NCBI GenBank assembly: GCA_937139565.1
Contig: CAKZQH010000014.1
Location: forward strand, 1 to 52,983
Source: an uncultured Nitrospiraceae bacterium
GTDB taxonomy: Bacteria > Nitrospirota > Thermodesulfovibrionia > Thermodesulfovibrionales > Thermodesulfovibrionaceae
DNA length: 52,983 bases
Direction of reading: 5' to 3'
In this document: positions 45,405 to 52,983 of the stretch, one piece after another
Layout of the letters: every line of letters begins with the position of its first letter
Numbering within the stretch: position 1 is the first letter of the stretch
Position numbers and translations under genes: made by a program
Notes under the pieces: model-generated
Told to the model about the DNA's origin: nothing
Database searches by the model: none
What the model saw: the letters and a program-made list of their open reading frames with translations, nothing else

Positions 45405-46170
45405 AAGAATTCTTATTGCCTTAATAGTACTTCCAATTTTAGCATTCATTATTATTAAGCTACCACCACAGTATTTTTTTGGCTTAATTATCTTGGTAAA
45501 TATCATAGGGACTTGGGAGTTTTTGAGAATATATAGATTATCCAATTTTTGGATTTACATAGGAGTATTGTTTTCTATTTTAATCTTTTTACTAAACTGT
45601 TTTTATTACACCTATGCTCTCTATTACTATGCCTTATCCTTTATGGCAATTACTCTATTCAGGCTTTTTTTTAAAAGACAGCCACAAGGTGCACTTAATG
45701 ACATATCTCCTATAATAATCGCTTTAATGTATATTCCCACACTTCTCTCCTTTCAGTGGTTTTTAAGAGCAGAGGGATGGCAGTGGTTAATTTATCTCTA
45801 TGCTGTTGTTTGGACAGCAGATTCTTTTGCTTACTATTTTGGCAAAGGATTTGGTAAAAAGAAGCTTTATCCAGAGATAAGCCCTAAAAAAACATGGGCT
45901 GGTGCATATGGATCAATAATAGGAGGATTGTTTTCATCTTCTTTGTTAGGCTATTTTCTTTTTAACTTACATCTTTTCAGCTTTGTTCTTATGGGCTTAT
46001 TTATCGGCTTTGCTTCCATATTGGGCGATTTAGTTGAATCGATGTTTAAAAGAGATGGTGGAGTTAAGGATTCGGGATTTTTATTTTCAGAACATGGCGG
46101 TGTGCTTGATAAAATCGATGCTATTCTTTATGCGGGAGTTATACTTTATTTTGGAATGAAACTTATGTAG
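45382..46170 (+). CDS. cdsA: Phosphatidate cytidylyltransferase
   Basis: 262 residues, about seven membrane spans. The signature is LGDLVESMFKRDGGVKDSG with the following EHGGVLDKIDAILYA; also PKKTWAGAYGSIIGG. Converts phosphatidic acid and CTP to CDP-diacylglycerol, the substrate used by PgsA further along the operon. GTG start inside uppS with GGAAAGG a few bases upstream. Confidence 0.95.
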   Translation: MSLRGHTKRILIALIVLPILAFIIIKLPPQYFFGLIILVNIIGTWEFLRIYRLSNFWIYIGVLFSILIFLLNCFYYTYALYYYALSFMAITLFRLFFKRQPQGALNDISPIIIALMYIPTLLSFQWFLRAEGWQWLIYLYAVVWTADSFAYYFGKGFGKKKLYPEISPKKTWAGAYGSIIGGLFSSSLLGYFLFNLHLFSFVLMGLFIGFASILGDLVESMFKRDGGVKDSGFLFSEHGGVLDKIDAILYAGVILYFGMKLM

Positions 46171-46179
46171 GAGCAAAAG

Positions 46180-47325
46180 GTGAAAAAGGTAGTTATTTTA
46201 GGAAGTACTGGTTCAATTGGTAAAAGTGCCCTTGAAGTAATAAGAAAATTTCCTGATAAATACAGTGTGCTTGGACTTGCAGCAAAGAGTAGTATTCATG
46301 TTTTAGAGGAACAAATTAAAGAATTTAAACCCAAATATGTAGCAGTTTATGAAAAAAGAGCATTTGACGAGATTAGAGACAAAATGAAGGGTGTTGAAAT
46401 TTTATTCGGAGAAAAGGGAATTTGCCAGATTGCAAAACTCGAAGAAGCAGATGTAATACTTTCTGCAATAGTTGGAGCTGCTGGGCTTCTTCCAACTTTT
46501 GAAGCAGTTAAAGCAGGGAAAACTATAGGCCTTGCAAACAAAGAAAGCCTTGTAATGGCCGGTGAATTAATAAAAAAGGAAATGAAAAATACAGGCGCAA
46601 AGATAATTCCTGTAGACAGCGAACACAGCGCTGTATTCCAGTGCATTAATGGCTGTAACAAACCGTACATAAAGAAAATATGGCTAACAGCATCAGGAGG
46701 TCCTTTCAAAGGATTTAAAAAAGAACAAATTAAAAATGTAACACCCGAGGAAGCATTAAACCATCCTAAATGGAAGATGGGCCGTCGAATCACTGTTGAC
46801 TCTGCTACTCTTATGAATAAGGGTTTTGAGGTGATTGAAGCCCATTACCTATTTAATATACCGATAGAAAATATAGGTGTTCTTATACATCCACAGAGTA
46901 TTGTCCATTGCCTTGTTGAATTTATTGATGGAACCTATCTTGCTCAGATGAGTAATCCTGACATGAAGGCACCTATTGCTTTAGCGCTATCTTTACCTGA
47001 AAGACTTCCGAGTATTGTTAAGCCTATAGACTGGACTTTAACATCCCAATTAGAATTTGAGCTTCCTAATACAGATGTATTTCCTTGTCTTAAACTTGCC
47101 TATGAAGCTGTTCACATTGGAGGGACAATGCCTACAGTTTTAAATGCTGCTGATGAAGTGTCTGTTGAAGCTTTTCTTTCAGGAAAGTTAAAATTTAATG
47201 AGATATACGAAATAATAAAAAAAGTAATGGACAGCCATGTAGCATTTCAGATAAACACTATAGAAGATGTTCTTGAAGCTGACAGTTGGGCTAGAAAAAT
47301 GGCAAGAAAGGAGATAGGAGAATGA
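46180..47325 (+). CDS. dxr: 1-deoxy-D-xylulose 5-phosphate reductoisomerase
   Basis: 381 residues. NADPH site LGSTGSIGKSAL, metal/substrate motifs PVDSEHSAVFQC, TASGGPF, HPKWKMGRRITVDSATLMNKG (in part) and EVIEAHYLF. Commits to the MEP isoprenoid pathway, feeding uppS. GTG start with TAGGAG upstream. It overlaps rseP by ATGA. Confidence 0.97.
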   Translation: MKKVVILGSTGSIGKSALEVIRKFPDKYSVLGLAAKSSIHVLEEQIKEFKPKYVAVYEKRAFDEIRDKMKGVEILFGEKGICQIAKLEEADVILSAIVGAAGLLPTFEAVKAGKTIGLANKESLVMAGELIKKEMKNTGAKIIPVDSEHSAVFQCINGCNKPYIKKIWLTASGGPFKGFKKEQIKNVTPEEALNHPKWKMGRRITVDSATLMNKGFEVIEAHYLFNIPIENIGVLIHPQSIVHCLVEFIDGTYLAQMSNPDMKAPIALALSLPERLPSIVKPIDWTLTSQLEFELPNTDVFPCLKLAYEAVHIGGTMPTVLNAADEVSVEAFLSGKLKFNEIYEIIKKVMDSHVAFQINTIEDVLEADSWARKMARKEIGE

Positions 47326-48395
47326 CATTTATTTATGCCATAATTCTTTTTGGTTTTTTAATATTTATTCATGAACTTGGACATTTTTTATTTGCAAAAT
47401 GGTGCGGTGTTAGAGTACTTAAGTTCTCAATAGGTTTTGGGCCTAAAATATTGGGAAGAAAAATAGGAGAAACTGAGTATTTATTGAGCGCAATTCCATT
47501 AGGTGGATATGTAAAAATGTATGGAGAGGATACAGGAGAAGAAGTTATTGATAAAAAAAGATCCTTTAAACATCAGCCTGTTTATAAAAAAATAATAATC
47601 GTTCTTGCGGGTCCACTTTTTAATATTTTAGGTGCTGTTTTATTATTTTGGGTTATTTTTGTCCATGGAATTCCTGTGCTTAAGCCGGTTATTGGTGAGG
47701 TCATGGTAAAGTCTCCAGCACAAATTGCAGGGCTTGAAAAAGGTGACAGGGTTTTAGAAATTAATGGTCAAAAAATAACTAACTGGTTTGATATGGCTCA
47801 ATTAATTCAACAGAATCCTGAAAATTCTCTTAAATTTAAGATACAAAGAGGTGAAGAATTTAAAATTATTGAAATAAAACCTGAGTTAAAGATAACAAAA
47901 AACCTTTTTGGAGAACAAATAAGGATTGGGCAAATTGGAGTCAAACCAGCAGAAGAGTTTTTTATTCAAAAAGAAGACCCTCTGACTGCTTTGAACAAAT
48001 CAATTGCCAAGTGCTATGAAATTGTAGAACTGACCTACCTTACAATAGTGAAGATATTTCAGAGGGTTGTTTCTACTGAGGTTATAGGTGGTCCTATATT
48101 AATATTTCAGGCTGCTGGAAAAACAGCAGAACAAGGGCTTATAAGTTTTTTAAGTTTTGCAGCCATAATAAGCATAAATCTTGGAGTGCTTAATCTTCTG
48201 CCAATTCCTGTTCTCGATGGTGGACACATAGTGTTCTTTATAATTGAGGCAATAAGAAGAAAACCTTTAAATGAAAAATTTATTGCTATCTCTCAGCGAA
48301 TTGGAATAGCTTTTTTATTAGGGCTTATGTTACTTGCTTTTTATAATGATATTTTCAGGCTTCTAAACCCAGATAAGATGCCTTTTGGAAAATGA
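47322..48395 (+). CDS. rseP: Site-2 intramembrane metalloprotease RseP
   Basis: 357 residues. HExxH zinc site (His17, Glu18, His21 in FIHELGHFLFAKW), one PDZ domain (~115-200; AQIAGLEKGDRVLEINGQKI in part) and the distal NLLPIPVLDGGHIVFF metal/active-site motif. One PDZ domain only; E. coli RseP has two. Cleaves membrane-bound regulators such as anti-sigma factors and signal-peptide remnants. Coupled to dxr and to the nudix gene by ATGA overlaps. Confidence 0.95.
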   Translation: MTFIYAIILFGFLIFIHELGHFLFAKWCGVRVLKFSIGFGPKILGRKIGETEYLLSAIPLGGYVKMYGEDTGEEVIDKKRSFKHQPVYKKIIIVLAGPLFNILGAVLLFWVIFVHGIPVLKPVIGEVMVKSPAQIAGLEKGDRVLEINGQKITNWFDMAQLIQQNPENSLKFKIQRGEEFKIIEIKPELKITKNLFGEQIRIGQIGVKPAEEFFIQKEDPLTALNKSIAKCYEIVELTYLTIVKIFQRVVSTEVIGGPILIFQAAGKTAEQGLISFLSFAAIISINLGVLNLLPIPVLDGGHIVFFIIEAIRRKPLNEKFIAISQRIGIAFLLGLMLLAFYNDIFRLLNPDKMPFGK

Positions 48396-48832
48396 AAAGA
48401 CTTTTCTCAGCTGGTGGAGTAGTGTATAAATTTGAAGGAGATAAACTAAAAATTCTCTTAATTGCCACTAAAAACAAAAAAGTATGGAGCTTTCCAAAAG
48501 GACATATAGAAAAAGGTGAAAAACCAACAGATACAGCATTGAGAGAGATAAAAGAAGAAACAGGAATCGAGGGAAAGATAACAGATGATTTAGGAGAGGT
48601 ATCCTATTGGTTTGAAGAAAAGGGAGAAAAAATTTTGAAGACTGTAAAATACTTCCTTGTTGAATATGTTGCAGGACAAATAAATCCCAACTGGGAAATA
48701 GATGATACTAATTGGTTTAGTGTAGATGAGTCCTTTGAGAGAATAACATACAAAACTGACAGGGATGTACTAAAGAAAGCTTTGGAGAAGCTATATGGGA
48801 AAGGTTTTAGACAGGGAAGCCTTAAAAGTTGA
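48392..48832 (+). CDS. NUDIX hydrolase (Ap4A / diadenosine polyphosphate type)
   Basis: 146 residues. The Nudix box is complete (GHIEKGEKPTDTALREIKEETGI, positions ~49-71; Gx5Ex7REUxEExGU). The N-terminus SAGGVVYK and WSFPKGHIEKGE resemble bis(5'-nucleosyl)-tetraphosphatases. The substrate is not determined by sequence. It overlaps rseP by 4 bp and the next gene by 38 bp. Confidence 0.9.
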   Translation: MKRLFSAGGVVYKFEGDKLKILLIATKNKKVWSFPKGHIEKGEKPTDTALREIKEETGIEGKITDDLGEVSYWFEEKGEKILKTVKYFLVEYVAGQINPNWEIDDTNWFSVDESFERITYKTDRDVLKKALEKLYGKGFRQGSLKS

Positions 48833-49793
48833 AATAGAAAAACTTAAAAAAAGAAGAAAAAAAATTATATTCACCAATGGGTGTTTTGATATTATCCATG
48901 CAGGTCATGTTAAATACTTAAGGGATGCGAAGAAATTAGGCCACATTCTGGTAGTAGGGCTTAATTCTGACAATTCAGTAAAAAAAATAAAACCCTTAAG
49001 ACCTATTAACTCACAAGAGGAAAGAGCAGAAGTCCTGGCATCCCTTGAGATGGTTGATTTTGTAACCCTATTTGATGAAGAGACCCCCTATGAGCTTATA
49101 AAATTTATTCAGCCTGATGTGCTTGTAAAAGGAGGAGATTGGAGTCTTGAAAAAATTGTAGGCGCAGACTTAGTAAGAGAGGTTTATAGTCTTCCATATA
49201 TAGAGGGAAAATCAACAACAGGGATAATAGAGAAGATTTTGGAAAGATACACCAAAAGGAATCTTTCACCACAAATTTTTGAAAAGGCAAAAGGAGTAAA
49301 GTTGTTAGTGCTTGATGTTGATGGAGTGCTTACATCAGGAGGAATAATTTTTGATAATGAAAGCAATGAATTAAAAGTGTTTAATGTAAGAGATGGTCAT
49401 GGAATTGTTATGCTACAAAAAATAGGAGTAAAGGTGGCAGTGATTACTGGTAGGCATTCTAAGGCTTTGGAAAGAAGAATAAAAGAACTTGGCATAGAAG
49501 AGGTTCATCAAGGTACAAGAGAAAAACTAAAAAGCTTTAATCAACTCGTGGAGAAATATGGATATAAAAAGGAAGAAATTGCTGCAATGGGAGATGACAT
49601 TATTGATCTTTCTATTCTTAAAAGGGTTGGTTTTTCAGCATCACCCTCAGATGCCCACGAAGAAGTGTTAAAGCGAGTTGATTATGTTACGGAGAAGAGA
49701 GCAGGAGAGGGTTCTGTAAGAGAGATATGCGACATTATTATCCGTTCCAAGGGATTTATGGATAAATATATCGATGAATATTCGAACCTTTAA
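48795..49793 (+). CDS. Fusion protein: heptose-1-phosphate adenylyltransferase (HldE-C/RfaE2) + KDO-8-phosphate phosphatase (KdsC)
   Basis: 332 residues, two enzymes in one chain. Residues ~1-155 are an RfaE domain-II nucleotidyltransferase (FTNGCFDIIHAGHVKYL, HxGH at 35-38; VKGGDWSLEKIVGADLV; GKSTTGIIEKI), which activates glycero-manno-heptose 1-phosphate with ATP. Residues ~165-325 are a KdsC-type HAD phosphatase (LDVDGVLTSGGI with Asp174/Asp176; FNVRDGHGIVML; VITGRHSKAL; AMGDDIIDL), which makes free KDO. Both serve LPS inner-core synthesis but in separate sugar branches. The frame is continuous across the junction. The ATG at 48795 gives the normal RfaE2 N-terminus. Overlaps pgsA by 20 bp. 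Confidence 0.92.
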   Translation: MGKVLDREALKVEIEKLKKRRKKIIFTNGCFDIIHAGHVKYLRDAKKLGHILVVGLNSDNSVKKIKPLRPINSQEERAEVLASLEMVDFVTLFDEETPYELIKFIQPDVLVKGGDWSLEKIVGADLVREVYSLPYIEGKSTTGIIEKILERYTKRNLSPQIFEKAKGVKLLVLDVDGVLTSGGIIFDNESNELKVFNVRDGHGIVMLQKIGVKVAVITGRHSKALERRIKELGIEEVHQGTREKLKSFNQLVEKYGYKKEEIAAMGDDIIDLSILKRVGFSASPSDAHEEVLKRVDYVTEKRAGEGSVREICDIIIRSKGFMDKYIDEYSNL

Positions 49794-50310
49794 TCTTCCC
49801 ACTACATTAACAGTTATAAGAATATTGTTAATACCCCTTTTTTTAATTGAAGCACCCTCTAATCCCCAATTGGGAGCTTTTTTATTTTTCATAGCAGCAG
49901 TTACTGATTTTTTTGATGGTTATTTGGCAAGAAAATTTAAACAAATAACTAAATTAGGCATAATTTTGGATCCAATAGCAGATAAACTTCTTGTTATAAC
50001 AGCGCTCATTGTTCTTGTTGATCTCGTTAGGGTGCCAGTCTGGATAGCAGCTGTTATAATTCTTAGAGAGTTTATTATTACAACCATGCGTTTTTATGCA
50101 CTTTCAAGGGGGGTAGTTATTCCTGCTGAGTCTGCAGGAAAGATTAAGACAGTTTTACAGATGATAGCCATTTTGTTCTTACTTGTAGCTGATGAAATTT
50201 ATGGTGTAGATTTATATGACATAGGCACTGTTTTAATTTATTTTGCAACCCTCCTGGCCATATATTCAGCTATGATGTATATTTTCCATTTCTGGAGGAA
50301 CATCAGATGA
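49774..50310 (+). CDS. pgsA: CDP-diacylglycerol--glycerol-3-phosphate 3-phosphatidyltransferase
   Basis: 178 residues, about five membrane spans. CDP-alcohol phosphotransferase motif DFFDGYLARKFKQITKLG continuing to LDPIADK (DG-x2-AR-x8-G-x3-D-x3-D). The N-terminus NLPTTLTVIRILLIPLF is typical of PgsA. Makes phosphatidylglycerol phosphate from the CdsA product. Overlaps plsY by ATGA. Confidence 0.95.
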   Translation: MNIRTFNLPTTLTVIRILLIPLFLIEAPSNPQLGAFLFFIAAVTDFFDGYLARKFKQITKLGIILDPIADKLLVITALIVLVDLVRVPVWIAAVIILREFIITTMRFYALSRGVVIPAESAGKIKTVLQMIAILFLLVADEIYGVDLYDIGTVLIYFATLLAIYSAMMYIFHFWRNIR

Positions 50311-50891
50311 TACTTTTTGTGTGCCTATTGTCCTTCATTATTGGTTCCATACCTTGGGGATATCTAATTGGTAAAGCTAAAGGAATTGACCTTCGAAAAA
50401 CAGGAAGTGGAAATATTGGAGCAACTAATGTAATGCGTATAATCGGGAAAAAAGAAGCTTTAATTACTCTTTTACTTGATATATCAAAGGGATTTATACC
50501 TGTATGGCTAATATCTCTAATATATCCAAAAAATTTTACACTTATGGGTTTAGCAGGCATTTTTGCAATTTTAGGACATTGTTTTACTCCCTTTCTTAAG
50601 TTTAAAGGTGGGAAAGGAGTTGCCACATCAATTGGAGTGCTTTTAGCTTATACACCCTTATCGGCGCTGATAACTATAATGATCTGGATTTTTGTATTTA
50701 AAGCATCAAAAATTTCCTCTCTTGCAGCTTTAATATCCTTTGCCTTATTACCTGTAACTGTTTATATTATCAACTATCCAAATGATGCCTTAATCTTTGC
50801 TTCTTTAGTGACTGCTATTATATACTTAAGGCACATTCCCAATATAAAAAGATTATTAAAGGGTACTGAACTGAAAGTTGGTGAAAAATAA
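50307..50891 (+). CDS. plsY: Glycerol-3-phosphate acyltransferase PlsY
   Basis: 194 residues, about five membrane spans. Family motifs: [60 protein letters not shown] (in part [15 protein letters not shown]). Acylates glycerol 3-phosphate from acyl phosphate, the first step of phospholipid synthesis. Its last base is the A of the queC ATG. Confidence 0.96.
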   Translation: MILFVCLLSFIIGSIPWGYLIGKAKGIDLRKTGSGNIGATNVMRIIGKKEALITLLLDISKGFIPVWLISLIYPKNFTLMGLAGIFAILGHCFTPFLKFKGGKGVATSIGVLLAYTPLSALITIMIWIFVFKASKISSLAALISFALLPVTVYIINYPNDALIFASLVTAIIYLRHIPNIKRLLKGTELKVGEK

Positions 50892-51565
50892 TGAAAAAAG
50901 CAGTGGTTCTCTTAAGTGGCGGAATTGATTCATCTACGACCCTTGCTATAGCTAAAGAACAGGGATTTGATTGTTACGCTATTTCCTTTGATTATGGGCA
51001 AAGGCACAGGATAGAACTAATTAGTGCTCAAAGAGTTGCAAAACAAATGGGAGTAAAGGATCATTTAATAGTCTCTTTTGATTTGAGAAAAATTGGAGGC
51101 TCTGCTCTTACTTCCCAATTAGAAGTTCCTAAGGCTGATGTTCAAGGAATTCCTGTAACCTATGTTCCTGCAAGAAACACAATCTTTTTAAGTTTTGCTC
51201 TTTCTTGGGCAGAAGTTCTTGAGTGTGACAAAATTTTCATAGGTGCAAATATAATGGACTACTCAGGTTATCCTGACTGTAGACCTGAATACTTGGAAGC
51301 GTTTGAAAAAATGGCGAATCTGGCAACAAAGATTTCCGTTGAGGGTAGATTAAAATTTAAAATCGAAGCACCTCTTTTATATTTAACAAAAGCTCAGATA
51401 ATCAAGAAAGGAATTTCAATTGGTTTAGATTATTCTCTTACCTGGAGTTGTTATGACCCTCAGGGTGATACTGAAAATCCAGCTCCCTGTCTTAAATGTC
51501 CAAGCTGCATGTATAGATTAAAAGGCTTTGAAGAAGCAGGTATAAAGGACCCATTAATCAAATGA
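50891..51565 (+). CDS. queC: 7-cyano-7-deazaguanine (preQ0) synthase
   Basis: 224 residues. PP-loop [53 protein letters not shown] and the zinc-binding cysteines of CYDPQGD...[10 protein letters not shown]. Converts carboxydeazaguanine to preQ0 for queuosine. It is out of theme among lipid genes, and no other que genes are nearby. It shares one base with plsY upstream and 4 bp with the next gene. Confidence 0.96.
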   Translation: MKKAVVLLSGGIDSSTTLAIAKEQGFDCYAISFDYGQRHRIELISAQRVAKQMGVKDHLIVSFDLRKIGGSALTSQLEVPKADVQGIPVTYVPARNTIFLSFALSWAEVLECDKIFIGANIMDYSGYPDCRPEYLEAFEKMANLATKISVEGRLKFKIEAPLLYLTKAQIIKKGISIGLDYSLTWSCYDPQGDTENPAPCLKCPSCMYRLKGFEEAGIKDPLIK

Positions 51566-52266
51566 TAACTTTAAAATTACATGCAAATGTTTTAAAAAAG
51601 ATATTTTTAAGTGCTAAAAAAGCAAGACAGGGAAAGTATTCCTATGAAGAACTTGTTATTGACGGCTTAAAGATACTTGATATGATGAGAAATGTAGGAT
51701 GTAAAGTAATTATAAAGGGCTTTGAAAATTTAAATGGATTAAATCCTCCTTGCGTTTTTATAGCCAACCACATGAGTACTCTTGAAACCCTTGTTTTACC
51801 TGGCGTTATTGGAAAAGATTTTAAAGTTACCTTTGTGGTAAAAAAGTCTCTCTTAAATTATCCCTTTTTTGGAAAGGTTTTATCTGCCCTAAACCCTATC
51901 CCAGTTAATAGAAAAAATCCAAAAGAAGACTACAAAGTAGTAATGGAAGAGGGATTGAAAAGACTAAAAGAAGGAGTTTCGGTAATTGTATTTCCTCAGG
52001 CAACAAGGCAGCTTGTTTTTGATCCAAATAAATTTAATACTCTTGGGATAAAACTTGCAAAAAAGGGAGAAGTTCCCATAGTTCCTATTGCTCTCAAAAC
52101 AGATGCTTGGGGTATTGGAAAAATAATCAAAGATTTTGGCAAAATTGATCCTACCAAGACTATTTGCTTTTTTATCGGAAGACCTATGGAGATAAAATCG
52201 AAGGGTATTGATGAGCACATAGAAACAATAAACTTTATTGCCCAATCTCTTCAAAAATGTAAATAA
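51562..52266 (+). CDS. Lysophospholipid (1-acyl-glycerol-3-phosphate-type) acyltransferase, variant active site
   Basis: 234 residues. PlsC-family fold with [13 protein letters not shown] (His70) in place of the usual NHxSxxD, so the catalytic H-x4-D reads H-x4-E (Glu75). [10 protein letters not shown] replaces the FPEGTRS substrate motif, and [11 protein letters not shown] is the later conserved block. These changes suggest a subfamily, possibly acting on another lyso-lipid. Following plsY and pgsA, it is the expected second acyltransferase of phospholipid synthesis if active. Last gene before the repeat region. Confidence 0.85.
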   Translation: MITLKLHANVLKKIFLSAKKARQGKYSYEELVIDGLKILDMMRNVGCKVIIKGFENLNGLNPPCVFIANHMSTLETLVLPGVIGKDFKVTFVVKKSLLNYPFFGKVLSALNPIPVNRKNPKEDYKVVMEEGLKRLKEGVSVIVFPQATRQLVFDPNKFNTLGIKLAKKGEVPIVPIALKTDAWGIGKIIKDFGKIDPTKTICFFIGRPMEIKSKGIDEHIETINFIAQSLQKCK

Positions 52267-52352
52267 TCTTCTATTTGTTAGAAAAATTAATTATGCATAT
52301 TAATACAAACCTTTGTTGGGCCTTGTAGCCTTTTGGGCAGGTCGTCTTTCCT

Positions 52353-52432
52353 CCCAACTTCATCACTAGGAACTTAAAAACCACTTTAAATCAATGAGTT
52401 ATCATCTACAAATTAGCCTACATGCCCTTTAA
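52353..52432. repeat. Left copy of a diverged ~75-bp direct repeat
   Basis: Begins CCCAACTTCATCAC and continues with AAATCAATGAG and AAATTAG.CTACA. The copy at 52907-52983 has the same blocks in the same order and spacing. The two flank the palindrome cluster. Confidence 0.65.
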
Positions 52433-52564
52433 GCTAATTTTTAAACCATCCGATTTTCCTCTAACTGTCTATATTTTTCCTGCCTTGTTATCTCATTTGC
52501 GAATCTGATCATCTTTCTTTGTTCCTCTCCATTCTTGCAATTAGAACCTCTTCCCCTTTCTGTA

Positions 52565-52601
52565 ATTGCGAGGATTTTCTTTTGTTGTCATTGCGAGGAG
52601 C
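52565..52601. repeat. 37-bp exact direct repeat, copy 1
   Basis: Starts ATTGCGAGGATTTTC and ends GTCATTGCGAGGAGC; identical to 52841-52877. It contains the left arm of a repeat unit at 52587-52597. Confidence 0.85.
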
Positions 52602-52655
52602 GGGATTCCTCACTACGTTCGGAACAGGCTCCGCAATCTTGTCTCTACCCTTTCT

Positions 52656-52734
52656 GTCATTGCGAGCGTAGCGAAGCAATCTCAATCCGTTGGTCTTTGA
52701 AACCGCCTCTGCCACTTCGTGGCCTCGCAGTGAC
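52656..52734. repeat. Complete palindromic repeat unit 1
   Basis: 79 bp from GTCATTGCGAG (52656-52666) to CTCGCAGTGAC (52724-52734); the arms are inverted with one mismatch. GCGTAGCGAAGCAATCTC follows the left arm, as in widespread bacterial repeats of this type. Confidence 0.85.
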
Positions 52735-52743
52735 ACCTCTTCC

Positions 52744-52827
52744 GTCATTGCGAGCGTAGCGAAGGGATCTCCAGACTGCTCGTCTTGGTGAGAGACTGCT
52801 TCGGGACATCCAGTCCCTCGCAGTGAC
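52744..52827. repeat. Complete palindromic repeat unit 2
   Basis: 84 bp from GTCATTGCGAG (52744-52754) to CTCGCAGTGAC (52817-52827). Same arms as unit 1 and a related left inner part (CGTAGCGAAG), but a different centre. Confidence 0.85.
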
Positions 52828-52840
52828 AAAGGTAAGTATC

Positions 52841-52877
52841 ATTGCGAGGATTTTCTTTTGTTGTCATTGCGAGGAGC
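52841..52877. repeat. 37-bp exact direct repeat, copy 2, with partial unit 3
   Basis: Identical to 52565-52601. It leads into a partial unit (GTCATTGCGAG at 52863-52873, then GCGACGAAGCAATC) lacking a right arm. Confidence 0.85.
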
Positions 52878-52906
52878 ATAAGCGACGAAGCAATCCTGTC
52901 GTTAAG

Positions 52907-52983
52907 CCCAACTTCATCACAAAAACTAAAAAATCCCTTATAAATCAATGAGACATACTTTTTAAATTAGTCTACAGCCTTCT
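52907..52983. repeat. Right copy of the ~75-bp direct repeat (cut by window end)
   Basis: CCCAACTTCATCAC at 52907-52920 is identical to 52353-52366; AAATCAATGAG and AAATTAGTCTACA follow as in the left copy. The copy may continue beyond the window. Confidence 0.65.

Larger units (their letters stand above)
52267..52983. other. Non-coding repeat-rich region to the window end
   Basis: 717 bp. Short ORFs here (e.g. 52509-52829, 52535-52759, 52745-52948) are read through inverted repeats and are not genes. Components are described as separate repeats. The left ~85 bp show nothing recognisable. Confidence 0.75.

Noticed and set aside
52509-52948. Several ORFs of 60-106 codons in the right-end repeats
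   Set aside because: They translate the inverted repeats; the repeated LRYARND-like peptide text is a known artefact of this repeat type.
52565-52983. Possible CRISPR array
   Set aside because: Repeats are palindromic, of unequal length and irregularly spaced; no cas gene and no uniform spacers are present.

Overview
The window looks like a chromosomal segment of a thermophilic Nitrospirota bacterium of the Thermodesulfovibrio type. This is inferred from low G+C (roughly one third by eye), a Gram-negative envelope gene set (lptABC, mlaEF, kdsC, a heptose adenylyltransferase, rseP), archaeal-type versions of central enzymes (split glutamate synthase, an ApgM-like homoserine kinase candidate) and a dispersed GTCATTGCGAG repeat family. 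No rRNA, tRNA, CRISPR array or transposase gene was found. Genes are tightly packed, many with ATGA or TAATG overlaps, and TTG/GTG starts are common.

Layout. 1-3.5 kb (-): a membrane histidine kinase, cut by the window edge, coupled to a periplasmic-binding lipoprotein. 3.7-6.1 kb (+): lysC-argJ. 6.5-10.8 kb (+): an N-degron and ribosome-rescue operon, clpS-clpA-aat-HAD-release-factor-like. 10.8-16.6 kb (-): ATP synthase genes b'-b-delta-alpha-gamma-beta-epsilon, without subunits a and c. 16.8-21.3 kb (-): lptC-lptA-lptB-rpoN-hpf-rapZ. 21.6-23.1 kb (+): mlaE-mlaF. 23.2-27.2 kb (+): a threonine/sulfur cluster of a divergent threonine synthase paralogue, a MoaD/ThiS-like carrier, a NIL-domain protein, a classical threonine synthase and a phosphoglycerate-mutase-like putative homoserine kinase. 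27.2-29.1 kb (+): three membrane proteins (DedA, rhomboid, YqhA). 29.1-38.9 kb: a nitrogen-assimilation island with glnA, mscL, a three-gene glutamate synthase with fused electron-transfer modules, a class-I amidotransferase and a NifA-like activator. 39.4-42.3 kb (+): endonuclease Q and a UvrD-like helicase. 42.3-42.9 kb (-): a DJ-1/PfpI protein. 43.0-52.3 kb (+): an envelope and lipid operon: FG-GAP-like secreted protein, uppS, cdsA, dxr, rseP, nudix, heptose-adenylyltransferase/KdsC fusion, pgsA, plsY, queC, plsC-like. 52.3-53.0 kb: non-coding, full of palindromic repeats.

The most interesting signals are regulatory. Three promoters in the nitrogen island (glnA, the glutamate synthase operon, the NifA-like gene) each carry the same inverted repeat, GGCAA-N4-TTGCC, placed 7-8 bp after the -10 box, as expected for an unrecognised repressor of nitrogen assimilation. 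Between the glnA promoter and glnA is a 20-codon ORF with a Shine-Dalgarno sequence; its peptide resembles GlnA residues 21-38, so it may be a glutamine-synthetase-mimicking microprotein or a leader peptide. Other leads are the ThrC-paralogue/MoaD-GGSF/NIL cluster (possible thiocarboxylate-dependent homocysteine or related synthesis), sliding-clamp-type QxxLF motifs at the C-termini of both EndoQ and its partner helicase, and several genes whose promoter spacing suggests leaderless mRNAs.
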